64,000 nt of DNA from Cymbidium sinense (lineage: Eukaryota > Streptophyta > Magnoliopsida > Asparagales > Orchidaceae). Positions 24,474 to 35,636 of this stretch are shown here, piece after piece. The DNA is taken from positions 24,179,906 through 24,243,905 of the forward strand of contig CM038221.1 in NCBI GenBank assembly GCA_021442155.1, in the 5' to 3' direction. The notes under the pieces are model-generated. The model was not told the DNA's origin. It did not search any database and worked only from the letters and a program-made list of their open reading frames with translations. How positions within the stretch are numbered: position 1 is the stretch's first letter; each line of letters starts with the position of its first letter. The translations under genes were made by a program, and so were the position numbers.

Positions 24474-25000
24474 CGGTAGAGAGAGAGAGAGATCGAAGGG
24501 TTTTAGCAGTAACCATACAGCGATTGAAAAAGAACGGAGAACATAGGCGAACAAGGGGAGAACATAGGCGAACAAGGAGACGCTGAGGGGTTTTGATGCT
24601 CACTTCTTTTTCTTTTTTTCTTTTTTTCTTTTTTTTTACGTACCAAACACACAATTCTTCTCAATTTACGATTTAAACTTCTATACCTAAATTTTATGAA
24701 CGTTTCACGATCAAATTATTAAAAAAAATTTATAAAAATAAAAATTAAACTTTTATTATGAATATTAATATTTTAGTCTTAATTCAAAATTTTTAGATAA
24801 AAAATAGTTTGATGCAGTGTTTGTTAAAAGACTTTTTTGTTTGGGGGGTGGATGGGAGATAAATTTTCATTATCAATTTTTCATAATATTTATTATAAAA
24901 AAAACTTTTTCAATACTTATTGTAGTAACCCTAGACTTAAAGATAGTTTTAATAATTTCAAAATAAAATGATATAAATTATATATATATTTTATAATTTT
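24474..25000 (-). promoter_or_regulatory. BRP1: BRP1 promoter and 5' leader
   Basis: Upstream of the ATG there is a (CT)n run (24480-24491) and an imperfect duplication of GAACATAGGCGAACAAGG (about 24538-24580). A T-rich/CTTTTT tract follows (about 24603-24640, plus strand). No convincing TATA box was seen, so it is possibly a TATA-less CT-rich plant promoter. A retrotransposon starts at 25001, leaving only about 530 bp of native upstream sequence. Confidence 0.5.
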
Positions 25001-25847
25001 TGATATGACACTTAAAATCTATTAAGTGAATCTTGATGTTGAAAGCAGATCCAAGTTGAAATTGGTGAGATCAATTTCTTAAAATATCCTTGAAACTTTG
25101 GGATATCGGTTAAACTCTAAATAGCTCTCAAATATGAAGTGTTTATAGTCAAATCGAGCGTCTCAGCGGTTCAACAAACCAAAGATCTTACGATTACTTC
25201 ATTTTGAGCATTCAAATGCACAAAATACATCATATGATCAAGGGGATCATTTTGAGCCGTCAGATGAAGTGGAGTGGTATGGATTTTGCATGTATTCTGA
25301 GATGCCACTCCTCTATAAAGCCCTCATTCCTCACATGAGGAGGGAGGCCAAGTGAAGGAGAAGGGGGGGCAAGCAAGAGAGAGGAGAGACAAGATCCTCC
25401 AGAAACTGTCATTCGATTATGCCAGGCCGCCATCAACCACTTCGCCGATCTCACCGCTGATTATTGCCGTATTGCCATCATCATCGGTCTATTGGTCATC
25501 GCGTCAACATCATTAATCGCGTCGTCAATATCGTCGTCAACCGTCGTCAACATTTGCTCGCGCCAATCGACATTGTCGACATCGTGCGTCAACATTCGTT
25601 AACATTATTATTGTCGTCAGCGTCATTCATTCATCTCTGATTCGTAATCCGTTATCGGAAGATCTTACTCAAGCGGATCGTAGTGGAAGCTTTTTTTCTT
25701 GTCTGGCCAGTGTGGTTTTCCCTCTTTTCGGGGTTTTCCACGTAAAATTATGGAGTTTTCTTGGCTCTTTAAATATCGTGTGTCTTTGGACTCCCCAAAG
25801 AAGCTAAAAGCATAAACTTTTACTCATCATCGATTTTTCTTGCAGCA
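25001..25847 (+). repeat. 5' LTR of the Tat element
   Basis: It aligns by eye end to end with 34801-35631 (for example TTAAAATATCCTT, GGGATATCG, TACATCATATGATCAAGGGG). TATAAA is at 25314-25319. R/U5 contains a CGTCGTCAA-type trinucleotide-rich tract. It ends TTGCAGCA and a primer-binding-like sequence TTTGGCCGTCGTG follows. Confidence 0.92.
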
Positions 25848-25875
25848 GGTTTGGCCGTCGTGAATCGAGAACCCT
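25848..25875 (+). other. Primer-binding-site region
   Basis: GGTTTGGCCGTCGTGAATCG directly after the LTR resembles the TTGGCGCCGTCTGTGGGAA leader of Tat-group elements with small deletions. The priming tRNA cannot be named from this degraded copy. Confidence 0.5.
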
Positions 25876-26046
25876 TCAATCACAATTCCTTTGAACACCC
25901 TCCTTGTGATAAAAGCTCGTAAGCGGAGCCTCCGCTCCAACTCCGTCACTCTGAAACCAATCCTTGAAAAGGGCGTGACCTTCGCCTCACTTCCCACGAT
26001 AGTGACCCCATCAGGCGAGAAATCTCTTTAGAAGATCGTGCGTCGA

Positions 26047-27290
26047 ATGGAAGAATCTCAAAATGAGATTATCCGACTTTACCTGGACACCCTGAAAACA
26101 CATCGCCCCAAGATCGATTGTTGGCGGGAGGTGTGCTAATCTCCTTCCTGAAGTTCCTCATAGAGGCGTCTTGAACTTCTTGACTTGCTAGTTCTTTTCA
26201 TCGCGTCATTTCAGCTCTAATCCGCTATTATTGGTAGCTTGGCATTCGTCGTATTATTTCGTCATGTTATTCTGCGATGATGCTTAATGCAGATGAATTT
26301 CACCTCTAAGAGAAATCATCTTCCCCTCACCGGTATGAAGAATCCTCACCTATTCTTCAACATCCTATTCCCATTGGTTTCAAGCTTAGAACATTGATTC
26401 ATATGATGGGGGGCTAACCCACATGAACACATCGACCATTCTGAGCTCATGCATATCCAGAGCTCGACACCGCTTTGTCGTCTTTCTAGACCCTCGAGGG
26501 ACAAGCTTCGCACTGTTCTACTCCCTTCCAGGGAATCCATCCATACCTTTGACGAACTCGCCAAGATTTTTGTAGAACAGTTCATTGCAAACCGGAGGAT
26601 CATCAAAGATTCCTCCCATCTTTTTGGCGTCTGTCAAAACGAGGGTGAATCACTTAAGGAATACTTCCAGAGGTTCTCCTTAGAAGCTCGCCAAATACGA
26701 GTAGACAGGAACTATTAAGAGGAGTTTTCCTTGGAGGACTCATCCCAGGCTCTTCGTCCTTGTCTGAGACACGGTCATCATATCTTAGTTCATCATGTGG
26801 AAGCACAAATCTCCGCTGATGAGGCTATTACTGCCCATCACAAATAATTTGAGCAATCTACAGGAAAATATAAAAGCACCCTAGGCAATGCAGACCGATA
26901 GTCCTATTAAAAGAAGCAACAAGGCAGTAGTGATCTCCCTCCACGACCCCCATATCAACGATGTGAACCACGACCCGAAAAGGAATACACGTCGCTGAAC
27001 ACATCTCGTGTTAACCTCCTAATGGCTATTCGAGATGAAGAAAATATCAAGTGGCTGCATCCATTGAAACCAAATTCAAGAAATCAAGAGCAATATCGTC
27101 ACTTTTATCAAAGTCGAGGACATACTACTGAGGCATGCAAACAACTCAAAGAAGAAATTGAGAGACTCATTCAGCAAGGATATCTACGTCGATTTGTGAA
27201 GAATCAATCGACTCAAATAAACATACCTCCAAGGGGAAACCGACAATCATCACGAAACAACAAAACAATCATCAACGGTTGGAGAAATTG
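26047..27290 (+). pseudogene. Tat-element gag pseudogene
   Basis: It starts near MEESQNEIIRLYL. The retrotransposon gag core is recognisable at 26449-26718 (FDELAKIFVEQFIANRR, then ESLKEYFQRFSLEARQI). The region before protease is at 27022-27291 (YRHFYQSRGHTTEACKQL, then EEIERLIQQGYLRRF), a signature shared by Tat-group gag proteins. Stops separate the pieces. Confidence 0.85.
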
Positions 27291-30200
27291 AAACAATTGC
27301 GGGAGGACCAATACTATCTAATCAAGTTCTCATTACCATCTCTCAAGAGCGAGTTAAAGAAGTCTCGTGGATCATTCCATCACTTTTTTTAATGACGGAC
27401 TTAGAAGGAGTCTATGTTTCTCATCAAGATCCACTTGTCATCGATCGGTGACCCATCTTATAATGTTAAGAGAATTTTGATTAACAATGAGTAGTTACTG
27501 ATGTTTTATTTTACTCCACATTTCTTGGCATGGGCACGGTTAGGAAAAGCTCCAACCATGGCGGGACCATTATACTGCGGGTTTGATAATATGCAATGCG
27601 AGTAGAGGACAATCACCCTTCTTGTTGTCCTTGGTGAATTTCCTCAAGTGACTCATTTAATCCAATTCATGGTAGTCAAGTCAGTTGGCATATAGCCATC
27701 TTTGGAAAGGCCCTCCAATAAATTTTCTGCAAATCACTTCAAGATCTCATCTTAAAATGAAGTTTCTAACCCTCGTTGGGGGTGGTGAAATCAACAGTAG
27801 ACAATCATGTTACCTCGCATAAGCCCAACCACGCTTCTGCGGACCTTCAAGATTGAAGATTTTAATTTTCAAGATGAAGAAGTACCGTAAAGCTTGCCTG
27901 TAAGACTTGCTCTTGTATTATCGATGACCAACCACCAAGGTGCAAGTGGGATCCATGCTCGGAAGAACAATGGGAAAAATACATAGACTTCTTGCACAAA
28001 AATCAAGACATCTTCGCTGGAGTCCGACGGATATGCCGGGTCGACCCCAATGTGATCATGCACTCTCAAGATTGATCCAACATTCAAACCGATCATCCGT
28101 AAGAAGTTTTGCACCGACGCTTCCGTGCTATTGAGCAAGAAGTTAACAAGCTTCTAGAAGCGATTCATAATGAGGTATATTACCCTACATAGCAAGAAAT
28201 GTTATCATGGTTAAGAAAACAAATAAACATGGAGAATGTGTATTGATTACACCGACCTTAACAAGGCTTGCCAAAGATAGTTTTCCTCTTCCTCGAATTG
28301 ATCAATTGATGCTACATCCGACATCAAATGCTCGCTTTTGATGCTTCTACAACCAAATAAAATGAACCCAACGGATGAAGAAGCACATTTCAAACATATA
28401 AAGGTTTATACCGTTACAAGTTATGCCGCTTGATTAAAAATGCCGGTGCTACCTATCAACGCTTTATGAATAAGGTCTTTAAAGACCTACTAGCGCAAAT
28501 GGGTATATGTGGATGACATGTTAGGAAAAGGAAAGAATCACAACATATTTCGACTTAGAAATATGCTTTAACCTTCTTCGACGCTATAACATGCCACTCA
28601 ACCCCACCAAATGCGCTTTTGGGTTACATCGGAAAATTTCTTGGATTTATGGTAACCCACCGAGATAGAGGCCAACCCCGAAAATCAAAGCTCTCAAAAA
28701 TATGACTCTCCTAAGAATATGAAGTTCAACGCTCAATGGAAATGGATAAATTGCTGCGTTATCGCTTCTAGCCCGTTACGGGGATAGATACTTGCCATTC
28801 TTTAAAATATTAAAAGCTAAAAATAATAATTTTCAATGGGTGATGAATGTCGACATGCTTTTGAAAGGGAGTATTTAGCATCTCCACCCCTACTATCAAG
28901 CCTATTCAAGGAGAGATGTTATACTTATATCCAGTCTCTTACCATGATAAGCTCGGTTTTAGTCGCGAGAAGAAAGTGGATACAACGACCAATTTATTAT
29001 GTCGACAAAATTCTCTCGATAGAAAGTCGTTATCCACTTGCCGATAAGGTGGCTCTCGCTTTAGTTTTCTGAAAATTGTGTCCATACTTTCAAGCTCACA
29101 CTATCGTTTACACTCATTTACCATTAAGGGCCATCCTACAGAAACGAAGCATCTGGGAGGTTAATCAGTGTTAGTAGAATTGGGAGAGTTTGATATAAAT
29201 TTTCTACCCCTATAAAGTCTCAAGTACTCAGACTTTATAGTGGAATGCCAACTCGGAGGAGCTATCATTACATGCCTTTCGTCTCCTCAATGAACTCTCT
29301 ATGTTGATGGAGCTTCAAGAAGTACTGGTGCTGGTGCGGGAATCTTACTTATTTCCCCCAGCAGAATACCTTAGAGTATGGACTTCACCTAAAATTTTTT
29401 GCAACTAATAATATGGTTGAATATGAGGCTCTTATAGCAGGGTTGAGACTTTTGTGAAGCTCAAGACTTAGTGATACACAGACTCTCAACTTGTTGCCTC
29501 CCAAGTTGAGGGAAACTTTAATGCTCATAATCCCTAGCTGGCATAATACCTCCACTTGGTGAAGTCTCTTCTTGATCATTTCAAGACACATCAAATCATT
29601 CACATACTGCGAGAGAAGAATACTTGACTCTCTAAACTTCATCTTCTTAGGGATCTGTTTAAGAGGCATGTTGAAGAAATACATTTTTGAGTATCGAGGG
29701 TCATGGGTAATTAATGAGATAAAGGAACATGGATGGACCCCTGTCTTTTCTACAAGAAGGAACTCTTCACGACCAACTTAATGAATTCATCTGAAGACAA
29801 GCTTCAAACTTTTATGGAGGTGAACTATACAAACAAGCTTTTTCTGGTGCCTCAAATGCCTCTCACCTTGAGGCCGATTACGATTAAGAGGTTCACTCAG
29901 GGAATATGTGGAGAACACCTAGGAAGGGCGCCCTTAAAATTATAAGGTAAGGGTTCTATTGGCCTACGATGAAACAAGAAGCCTTAGAGTTCACAAAAAA
30001 ATGTGCAAGTTGTCAGTTGCACTCTAACCTCTCTCACATGCCGCATACAGAGAGCTCTCATCTCTTCAAAGCCCGTGGCCTTTTGCTCAGTGGGGGATTG
30101 ATATCATGGGACCTTTTTCGATAGCATCATGACAACGAAAGTTTATCATTTTAGCTGTCGACTACTTCACTAAATGGGTGGAAGCCGAACCACTCACTAA

Positions 30201-30875
30201 AATTACAGAGGCAAATGCTAAATAATTTATTTGGAAAAATATAATATGTCGATTCGGTCTTCCTGCTAAGATCATCACTGACAACGAAACCCAATTTACT
30301 GGAAAAGTATTTACATCCTTTTGCAAAGATCTTCATATTCATTTGCTACATACGTAGCATCCTCAAACTAAGCAGTACCAGACTATACTCAAAGGACTAA
30401 AACACGTCCTCGAGAAGGGGGGAATGAGTTGATGAGCTTTATAATATTCTTTGGGCTTACCACTACATCACCGGTGAGACACCATATAACTTGTGTTTCA
30501 CCGAAGCTATTATACCGAGATATCGGGTTCCAAGTCCAAGAGTTCAATTATTCAATCATGGCGGTAATGAAGAAAAACTCCGATAGACTCTACTCAAACT
30601 TCGTGACATGGTCCTACTTTCTTCATCACCAAAAGGTAGCTCGTCACTTTAATAGAAGAGTAAAATCTCGTCCCATATCTATTGGTGACTTGGTCCTATG
30701 AAGTCTCGAAGCTGCAGGCAAAGACCCTCAACGCAATAAACTCTCACCTCTTTGGGATAGCCCATATGTGTTTATAGCTATGGTGAAGCCAGGAACTTTC
30801 AAGCTCAAGGATTCAGAGGGAAAAATCTTACCTCGAACCTGGAACACTGAGAATCTCCGAAAATATTATCAGTAA
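27290..30875 (+). pseudogene. Tat-element pol pseudogene (PR-RT-RH-RH2-INT)
   Basis: Protease region near 27360-27510 (MTDLEGVYVSHQDPLVI): the catalytic Asp block is lost (the site reads ILINNE followed by a stop). RT near 28130-28720 keeps the YVDDM box (28502-28519). The first RNase H is near 28836-29160 (RPIYYVDKILS, then YPLADKVALALVF). The second, archaeal-type RNase H starts near 29298 (YVDGASRSTGAGAG). Integrase, near 29990-30700, has CASC of the zinc finger and two Asp motifs (AVDYFTKWVEAEPL; IITDNETQF), but the segment that should carry the third acidic residue is altered. It ends LRKYYQ-stop at 30873-30875. Frameshifts throughout make it non-functional. Confidence 0.88.
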
Positions 30876-30930
30876 TTCCTACTGCATAATTATCACAGCT
30901 TTTATTTTGTCTCGTTTATCATTTCCTCTT

Positions 30931-30990
30931 CGTGTAGCCAACCCTACTTAGTGGGATAAAGACTTGTTGTTGTTGTTGTTGATGTTGTTG
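30931..30990 (+). mobile_element. 60-bp RTE LINE remnant inside the Tat element
   Basis: Only the extreme 3' end of the RTE family (GTAGCCAACCCTACTTAGTG, GATAAAGAC, (TTG)n) is present. A 12-bp duplication flanks it, TCATTTCCTCTT (30919-30930) and TCATTTTCTCTT (30991-31002). This shows a genuine, extremely 5'-truncated insertion after the gypsy element arrived, or into its ancestor. Confidence 0.88.
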
Positions 30991-31174
30991 TCATTTTCTC
31001 TTAAAACTCATATCCGTGTTAAAATCATCTTATGATTGTATCACTGAACTTATCAGAGTAATGAATTTATAGCTTTCTTCTTACAAACTTGTTTCTTCTT
31101 CATTTAATCCTCCCACTTGAGAAATATACAACTCACGTTATATCTGTCAGCATGATCAATCCCAAGGAGACTTT

Positions 31175-31440
31175 CCACACCTCTTCCGCAGTTAATGTCA
31201 TCGGCGACAACAACCTAGGATAGGTCAAAAGGTCCTTGGTGGACTCCTCACGACCTCTTCCATACAGGTTAACGTCATCGAGCAAAGACTCTGACAAACA
31301 ACCTAGGATAGGTCAAAAGGTCCTTGGTGGACTCCTCACGACCTCTTCCATATAGATTAACGTCATCGAGCGGAGACTCTGGCAAACAACCTCAGATAGG
31401 TCAAAAATCCTGAGTGGATTCAATTCAACCTCATACAGTT
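31175..31440. repeat. 88-bp tandem repeat, about 3 copies, in the Tat 3' region
   Basis: Units share CCTAGGATAGGTCAAAAGG, CTTGGTGGACTCCTCACGA and GTTAACGTCATCGAG, spaced 88 bp (core at about 31215, 31303, 31391). It lies between the end of pol and the antisense ORF. Tandem repeats in this untranslated region are known from Tat/Ogre elements. Confidence 0.88.
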
Positions 31441-31499
31441 GGCATTGAATAATATTCCACCAATTACCGAATAGGTAAAATAAAATAAGAATATATCAT

Positions 31500-33190
31500 C
31501 TAAAAAAAAATATTTGATAGCATTAACATGATGATATAAGAAAGAATCAAGATTCTGATACACACTAATAACAATACATATAAAAAAAATGCATCCTCAA
31601 GTGATGCTACATCATATGAGTTAGTGATATCAACGTCCTCCTCACCACTAGGAGATACTCCCTTGGACTCACTCCCAACTCCTTCATCTCTCATGGAAGA
31701 AGAGTCTTGAATACTTGGGAGACAGATCCTCAATAGCTCGGTCTTGCATGCACTAAGCGGATTGCTTTTAGGAACCCTGATGAAGCCCTCCTCTAAACAT
31801 TGGTGCTCCATGTCCTTCACTTCAACATCAAGTATATGATTACGAAGCTTCTGAACATGGTCTTTGAGTGTATGAGATAAGCTGGAGTTCTTAAAGTCTT
31901 CCACCGCCTTCAAGGAGATTTCATTTGCTTCCGCTTCTGACATTATACTCTCCTTCTCAGAAAGACGATCCTGTAATGCTTTCTTTTCCAGTTCGAGAGC
32001 TCTCTTCTCCGCTGTAAGTGCCTTAAATCTTTTCTCTTTCTGACGAGTCTCTGTCCTCACCTCAATCAGCTCATCATGAGTGCGCTCTACCTCCTGACAT
32101 TGGAGAGAAAGAGAAGTCGACATGTTTTGCTTCGATTCTGCGGTCATGATCCTCAAAAGTCGCCACTTCTTTGGCTTTAATACTCATCTTTTGCTCATAC
32201 TCGCCTTGCAGATATTTTATCTTCATAAATTTAGTATTCCACTCATCTAAAGCAACACTCAAATGAGCCATCTGCCCTAATGTTTGAGTTACCTATAAAA
32301 AAAATCATCATAAATATTACACAAAAGAAAAGAAGAAGAAAAGAAGAAAGAAGGGAAGACAACGTACCAATTCATCTGCTCGTTGACGCCTGGTACATAT
32401 GTGATTTAATAGCTCTTCAGGAATGTGCGGCTTCAAGAAACGATCTCCCCCATCATGAGTTGAAATAGCTAAACTCTCAGAGGTCAACTGGGGGCGAACA
32501 TCTTCTTCACATATATCTGACGTAGTCACTTCAGCGCATGTCTTCTTTTTCTTTAGGGAAGAAACATTGCCACCACCCTGATTTCGTGACGGGCTTCTTG
32601 AAAGAACCCTATGAATATGAGGAGACCTTTCATCACCTTTACTTGATCTCTTTAATGGAAAAGAATGAGATCTCCCTGCCTGGATAGAAAGACCAACCTT
32701 GAACATTCTATCTTCAACTATATACTTGCCAATGTGACGTAACTCATGTTGCAAGCTTCATACATCAGGGATATTGAGAGTTGTCAGGATCTCATTCTCT
32801 GACATCAGCAATGGATCTGGAAGTTCATTCAATCTTCCCAATCTCTCAGGAAGGCCCTACTCATTTTTCACAAAAAATCCATTAAATCAATTTCTAGATT
32901 GATCACGTGCTGAAAATTTTATCCAATTCTTTATAGTCCGATAAGAAACACTTCCCTGGGTATCACATGTAAATCTACACATTCGACACAAGTATTTGAT
33001 GTTCAAAGTAACACCACGCTCCTGAGTAGGCAAACCAAACCGGCGATGACCATTAAAGCTCGAAATAAAAGCTGACAAAGCACCACATATTTTGAATATC
33101 TCAATCAACTCGGAGCCAAAGGGAATCGCGGTTCGCCGAAGAATCATCTCGAGCGATGAAAGTACCGGCGGTGAGCAGACTCGATCGGAC
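31500..33190 (-). pseudogene. Antisense additional ORF of the Tat element (gypsy-type transposon domain, coiled coil)
   Basis: It is transcribed opposite to gag-pol. The N-terminal part reads LPNELVAIVAKSP, then ISSFNGHRRFGLP and SYRTIKNWIKFSARD, resembling the 'putative gypsy type transposon' family (Transposase_28). The middle is Ser/Arg/Lys-rich (SFPLKRSSKGDERSPH). The C-terminus is a coiled coil (KRFKALTAEKRALELEKKAL). A 75-nt intron (32367-32293, GT..AG) joins ADEL to VTQTLGQM in frame. Two codons that should be Trp have become TGA and TAG near 32885 and 32845, and a frameshift lies near 32155, so this copy is dead. Function of such antisense ORFs in Tat elements is unknown. Confidence 0.8.
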
Positions 33191-33660
33191 TTTTGGCAAC
33201 AATGGCCACCAACTCATTAGGGAAGAAAAACTTTCTGGAACACCATTAAACTATCGATGTGACGGTTGATGGTATATATCTATAGTCCTATGGGTTTTCT
33301 TGGTCATCACCCTGAAAATACATAATAAATAAAGAGGGAGAAAGCGACAAAATCGAGAATTTTGTAAAAGCAACTCACTTACCCAACGCTTACTTTGACT
33401 CATCGCCACGGATAGCTTGCGATAAAATTTTTTTCCTACGATCTCATAAAAAGGATACACATACATATGAGAAAAAGACAAAAAAAGAGAGGAGAGAGAA
33501 GATATTTCCCTCTAATGATGCTCATAAATTATCTGCCAAACTTTCTGAGTTGTTTGAACGATAGTTCCTAACTAACGCTCCCTCGCCATCTTGGCGGTTA
33601 TCAACTAAATCATCCATTAAAGTGAAATCAAATTTCCTAAAAAAGTTGGGCTGACTTGAT

Positions 33661-33985
33661 CACCCAAACGGACGGTCCGACAAGGCGGTTCTCTTCGAGG
33701 GAAAACCGGAACAACGACGTAAGTACCATGGGCTTTGAAAACCTCCAAACCCGGACGGTCCAACGAGGCCGGTTGACACCTCTTTCGAGGAAAAATTGGA
33801 GCAACGACGTAAGTACCGTGGGTCTTGATCGCCTCCAAACCCGGACGGTCCGTCGGCGGTTGCGCCTCGAGGAAAACCATAACAACGGCGTAAATGCGTG
33901 GTTGAACCTCGACGGACGGTCGTCGGCGGTTGGCCTTCTTCGAGGGAAAACCAAACAACGACGTAGTACTGGACCTCGACTCAAA
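33661..33985. repeat. About 89-bp tandem repeat, 4 copies, in the antisense-ORF leader
   Basis: Units contain CCCGGACGGTCC, TTCGAGGAAAA and CAACGACGTAAGTAC, spaced about 89 bp and shorter in the last two copies. On the minus strand they are read through by an open frame with repeated RPGLE..K.HGTYVV..FPR peptides, so they may once have been coding for the antisense product. Confidence 0.8.
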
Positions 33986-34058
33986 TGAACCACACTCAAG
34001 AAGAAGAGAAGCACTAGGGCATTGAAGAAGTGTGCCTTCTCCCTTGGCCCTAGGGGGG

Positions 34059-34066
34059 TTTTTATA
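34059..34066 (-). promoter_or_regulatory. TATA box of the antisense transcript
   Basis: On the minus strand CTATAAAAACCCC is followed about 30 bp later by a CT-rich start region. It is correctly placed to drive the antisense ORF, independently of the LTRs. Confidence 0.55.
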
Positions 34067-34099
34067 GACATCTTTTAGGGGCAAAAGGGTAAAAAACTG

Positions 34100-34800
34100 C
34101 CCGCCCGAAATCATCAAAAACCGTCATTTGGGCCGTTGGCATCCTCGCCCATGACGCAACCGCGTCCCGGGTTCAAGCTCAGGTCCACTAACCGGCGACC
34201 TCAGCGCCCGGCGGTGGCCGCAGCCGCACCGCCGACGGCGCCACCGCTCGCCCTTCTCGCACACGTGGCATGGCACGCCGATCCATGGTCGATGGCCAGC
34301 GCTTCGCCCGCCGCGTGTGGAGGTAGCACGCCTGTAACCGCCACTCGAGCGATGGCGTAATCACGCCGACTTCGCCGGCAGTCCAACCGCGTTCATCATG
34401 ACTTCAGCCGAGCCGACCAGCTCCGTTGTTCAGCGACCCGATCTTCACCGCGACCGCCGTTGATTGTAAAACCGCACGACCAAGCATCCGGCGTTCGCGA
34501 TACCAGCGTCCATTTCGACACAGGGTCGCGACCATAACCGCTGACCCATTCGCGTAGCGTCATTGGCGTGCCAGCCATGTGCCATGACTCCGTTCGCAGG
34601 ATGGTCGTAATCTCGAAATCTCGCGATATACTACACGCATTTCGCGCATTAGTTTCAGTAGTCATAATCTTGTGCTCACATGAAGATTTGTTCTCTCAAA
34701 AATGTAGTTAATGGACCCTCAAATTTCATTAAAGAATTTGCTATTTTCAAGATTGACATATATTTTGGATGATTGAGATAATGTCATCCAAAATAGAGAA
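34100..34800. other. GC-rich internal segment and polypurine-tract region of the Tat element
   Basis: 34130-34600 is much richer in G+C than its surroundings and has CpG-dense frames on both strands with no recognisable protein. The stretch AAAATAGAGAA just before 34800 may be the remnant polypurine tract. Confidence 0.5.
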
Positions 34801-35631
34801 CGATATGACACTTAAAATACTATTAGTGAAGCACGAATCTTGATGTTGAAAGCTGATCCAGTTGAAACGGTCGAGATCTCTTAAAATATCCTTAGAAACT
34901 TTGGGATATCGTTAAACCCTAAATAGCTTTTAAATATAAAGTGTTTATAGTCAAATCGGCGTCTCGACGAGCGGTTCCAACAAGATCTTACCATTCACTT
35001 CATTTGAGCATTCAAATGCACAAAATACATCATATGATCAAGGGGATCATTTTGAGCGTCAGTGGAGTGGTACGAGTTTTGCATGTATTTACTGAAACGC
35101 TCCTCTATAAATAGCCCTTCCTCATATAAGGGAGGCCAAGTGAAGGAGAAGGGGGCAAGAGAGAGGAGAGAAGATCCCAGCATCGTCTCGGCATTCGTCA
35201 ACCGCCATCGCCACCACTGATCCTCACCGTCGTCGACCATTGTTGCGGTCATCATCCGCCACCACTATCGTCGTCATCTATCAACATCGTCGTCATGCAT
35301 CGTGTGAACATCGCGTCGTCAATTCGCTTCGTCGTAACTTTCATTCAACCCGTCACGTCGGCCGTCGTCGTCGGCTCACATTCTTATTCATTACTGTTGT
35401 CCATTTCTCATATTGTAATCCTTGGGAAGATCTTGTACTCTGAAACAGATACATAGTGGAAGCTTTTTACTAGGCTAGGCTCCGTGGTTTTCCCTCTTTT
35501 CGAGGTTTTCCACGTAAAAATTCTGGAGTTTTCTTGTTCGCTCTTTAAATACTTGTGTGTGTGCTGGACTCCCCAAAGAAGCTAAGGCGTAAACTTTTAC
35601 TCTACTGCAACTGGTTTTCTAGCACGCAACA
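34801..35631 (+). repeat. 3' LTR of the Tat element
   Basis: Direct repeat of the 5' LTR. The first base is mutated (CGATATGACA) and the end is GCACGCAACA. TATAAATA is at 35106-35113. It is followed by the target duplication ATTTT. Confidence 0.92.
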
Positions 35632-35636
35632 ATTTT

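Larger units (their letters stand above)
25001..35631 (+). mobile_element. Tat-lineage Ty3/gypsy LTR retrotransposon, complete but decayed
   Basis: Two LTRs (about 847 and 831 bp) in direct orientation enclose gag, protease, reverse transcriptase, two RNase H domains, integrase and an antisense additional ORF. Target duplication ATTTT is present on both sides (24996-25000 and 35632-35636). The LTRs start TG/CG-ATATGACACTTAAAA and end in CA. A second, archaeal-type RNase H (YVDGASRSTGAGAG) and the antisense ORF place it in the Tat (Retand/RIRE2-like) group. All ORFs carry stops and frameshifts and the LTRs differ by many substitutions and small indels, so it is an old, inactive copy. Confidence 0.93.

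Noticed and set aside
24473..24575. Upstream in-frame ATG of BRP1
   Set aside because: It would add about 34 mostly hydrophobic residues translated from the CT-rich leader and a short duplication, unlike a nuclear protein start.
33617..34117. Repeat-encoded minus-strand ORF as an independent gene
   Set aside because: It is built from the 89-bp repeats in the antisense-ORF leader and is better described as part of that transcript.
34136..34386. Overlapping GC-rich ORFs on both strands near the 3' LTR
   Set aside because: Open on both strands because of composition, with no recognised domain; part of the retrotransposon.
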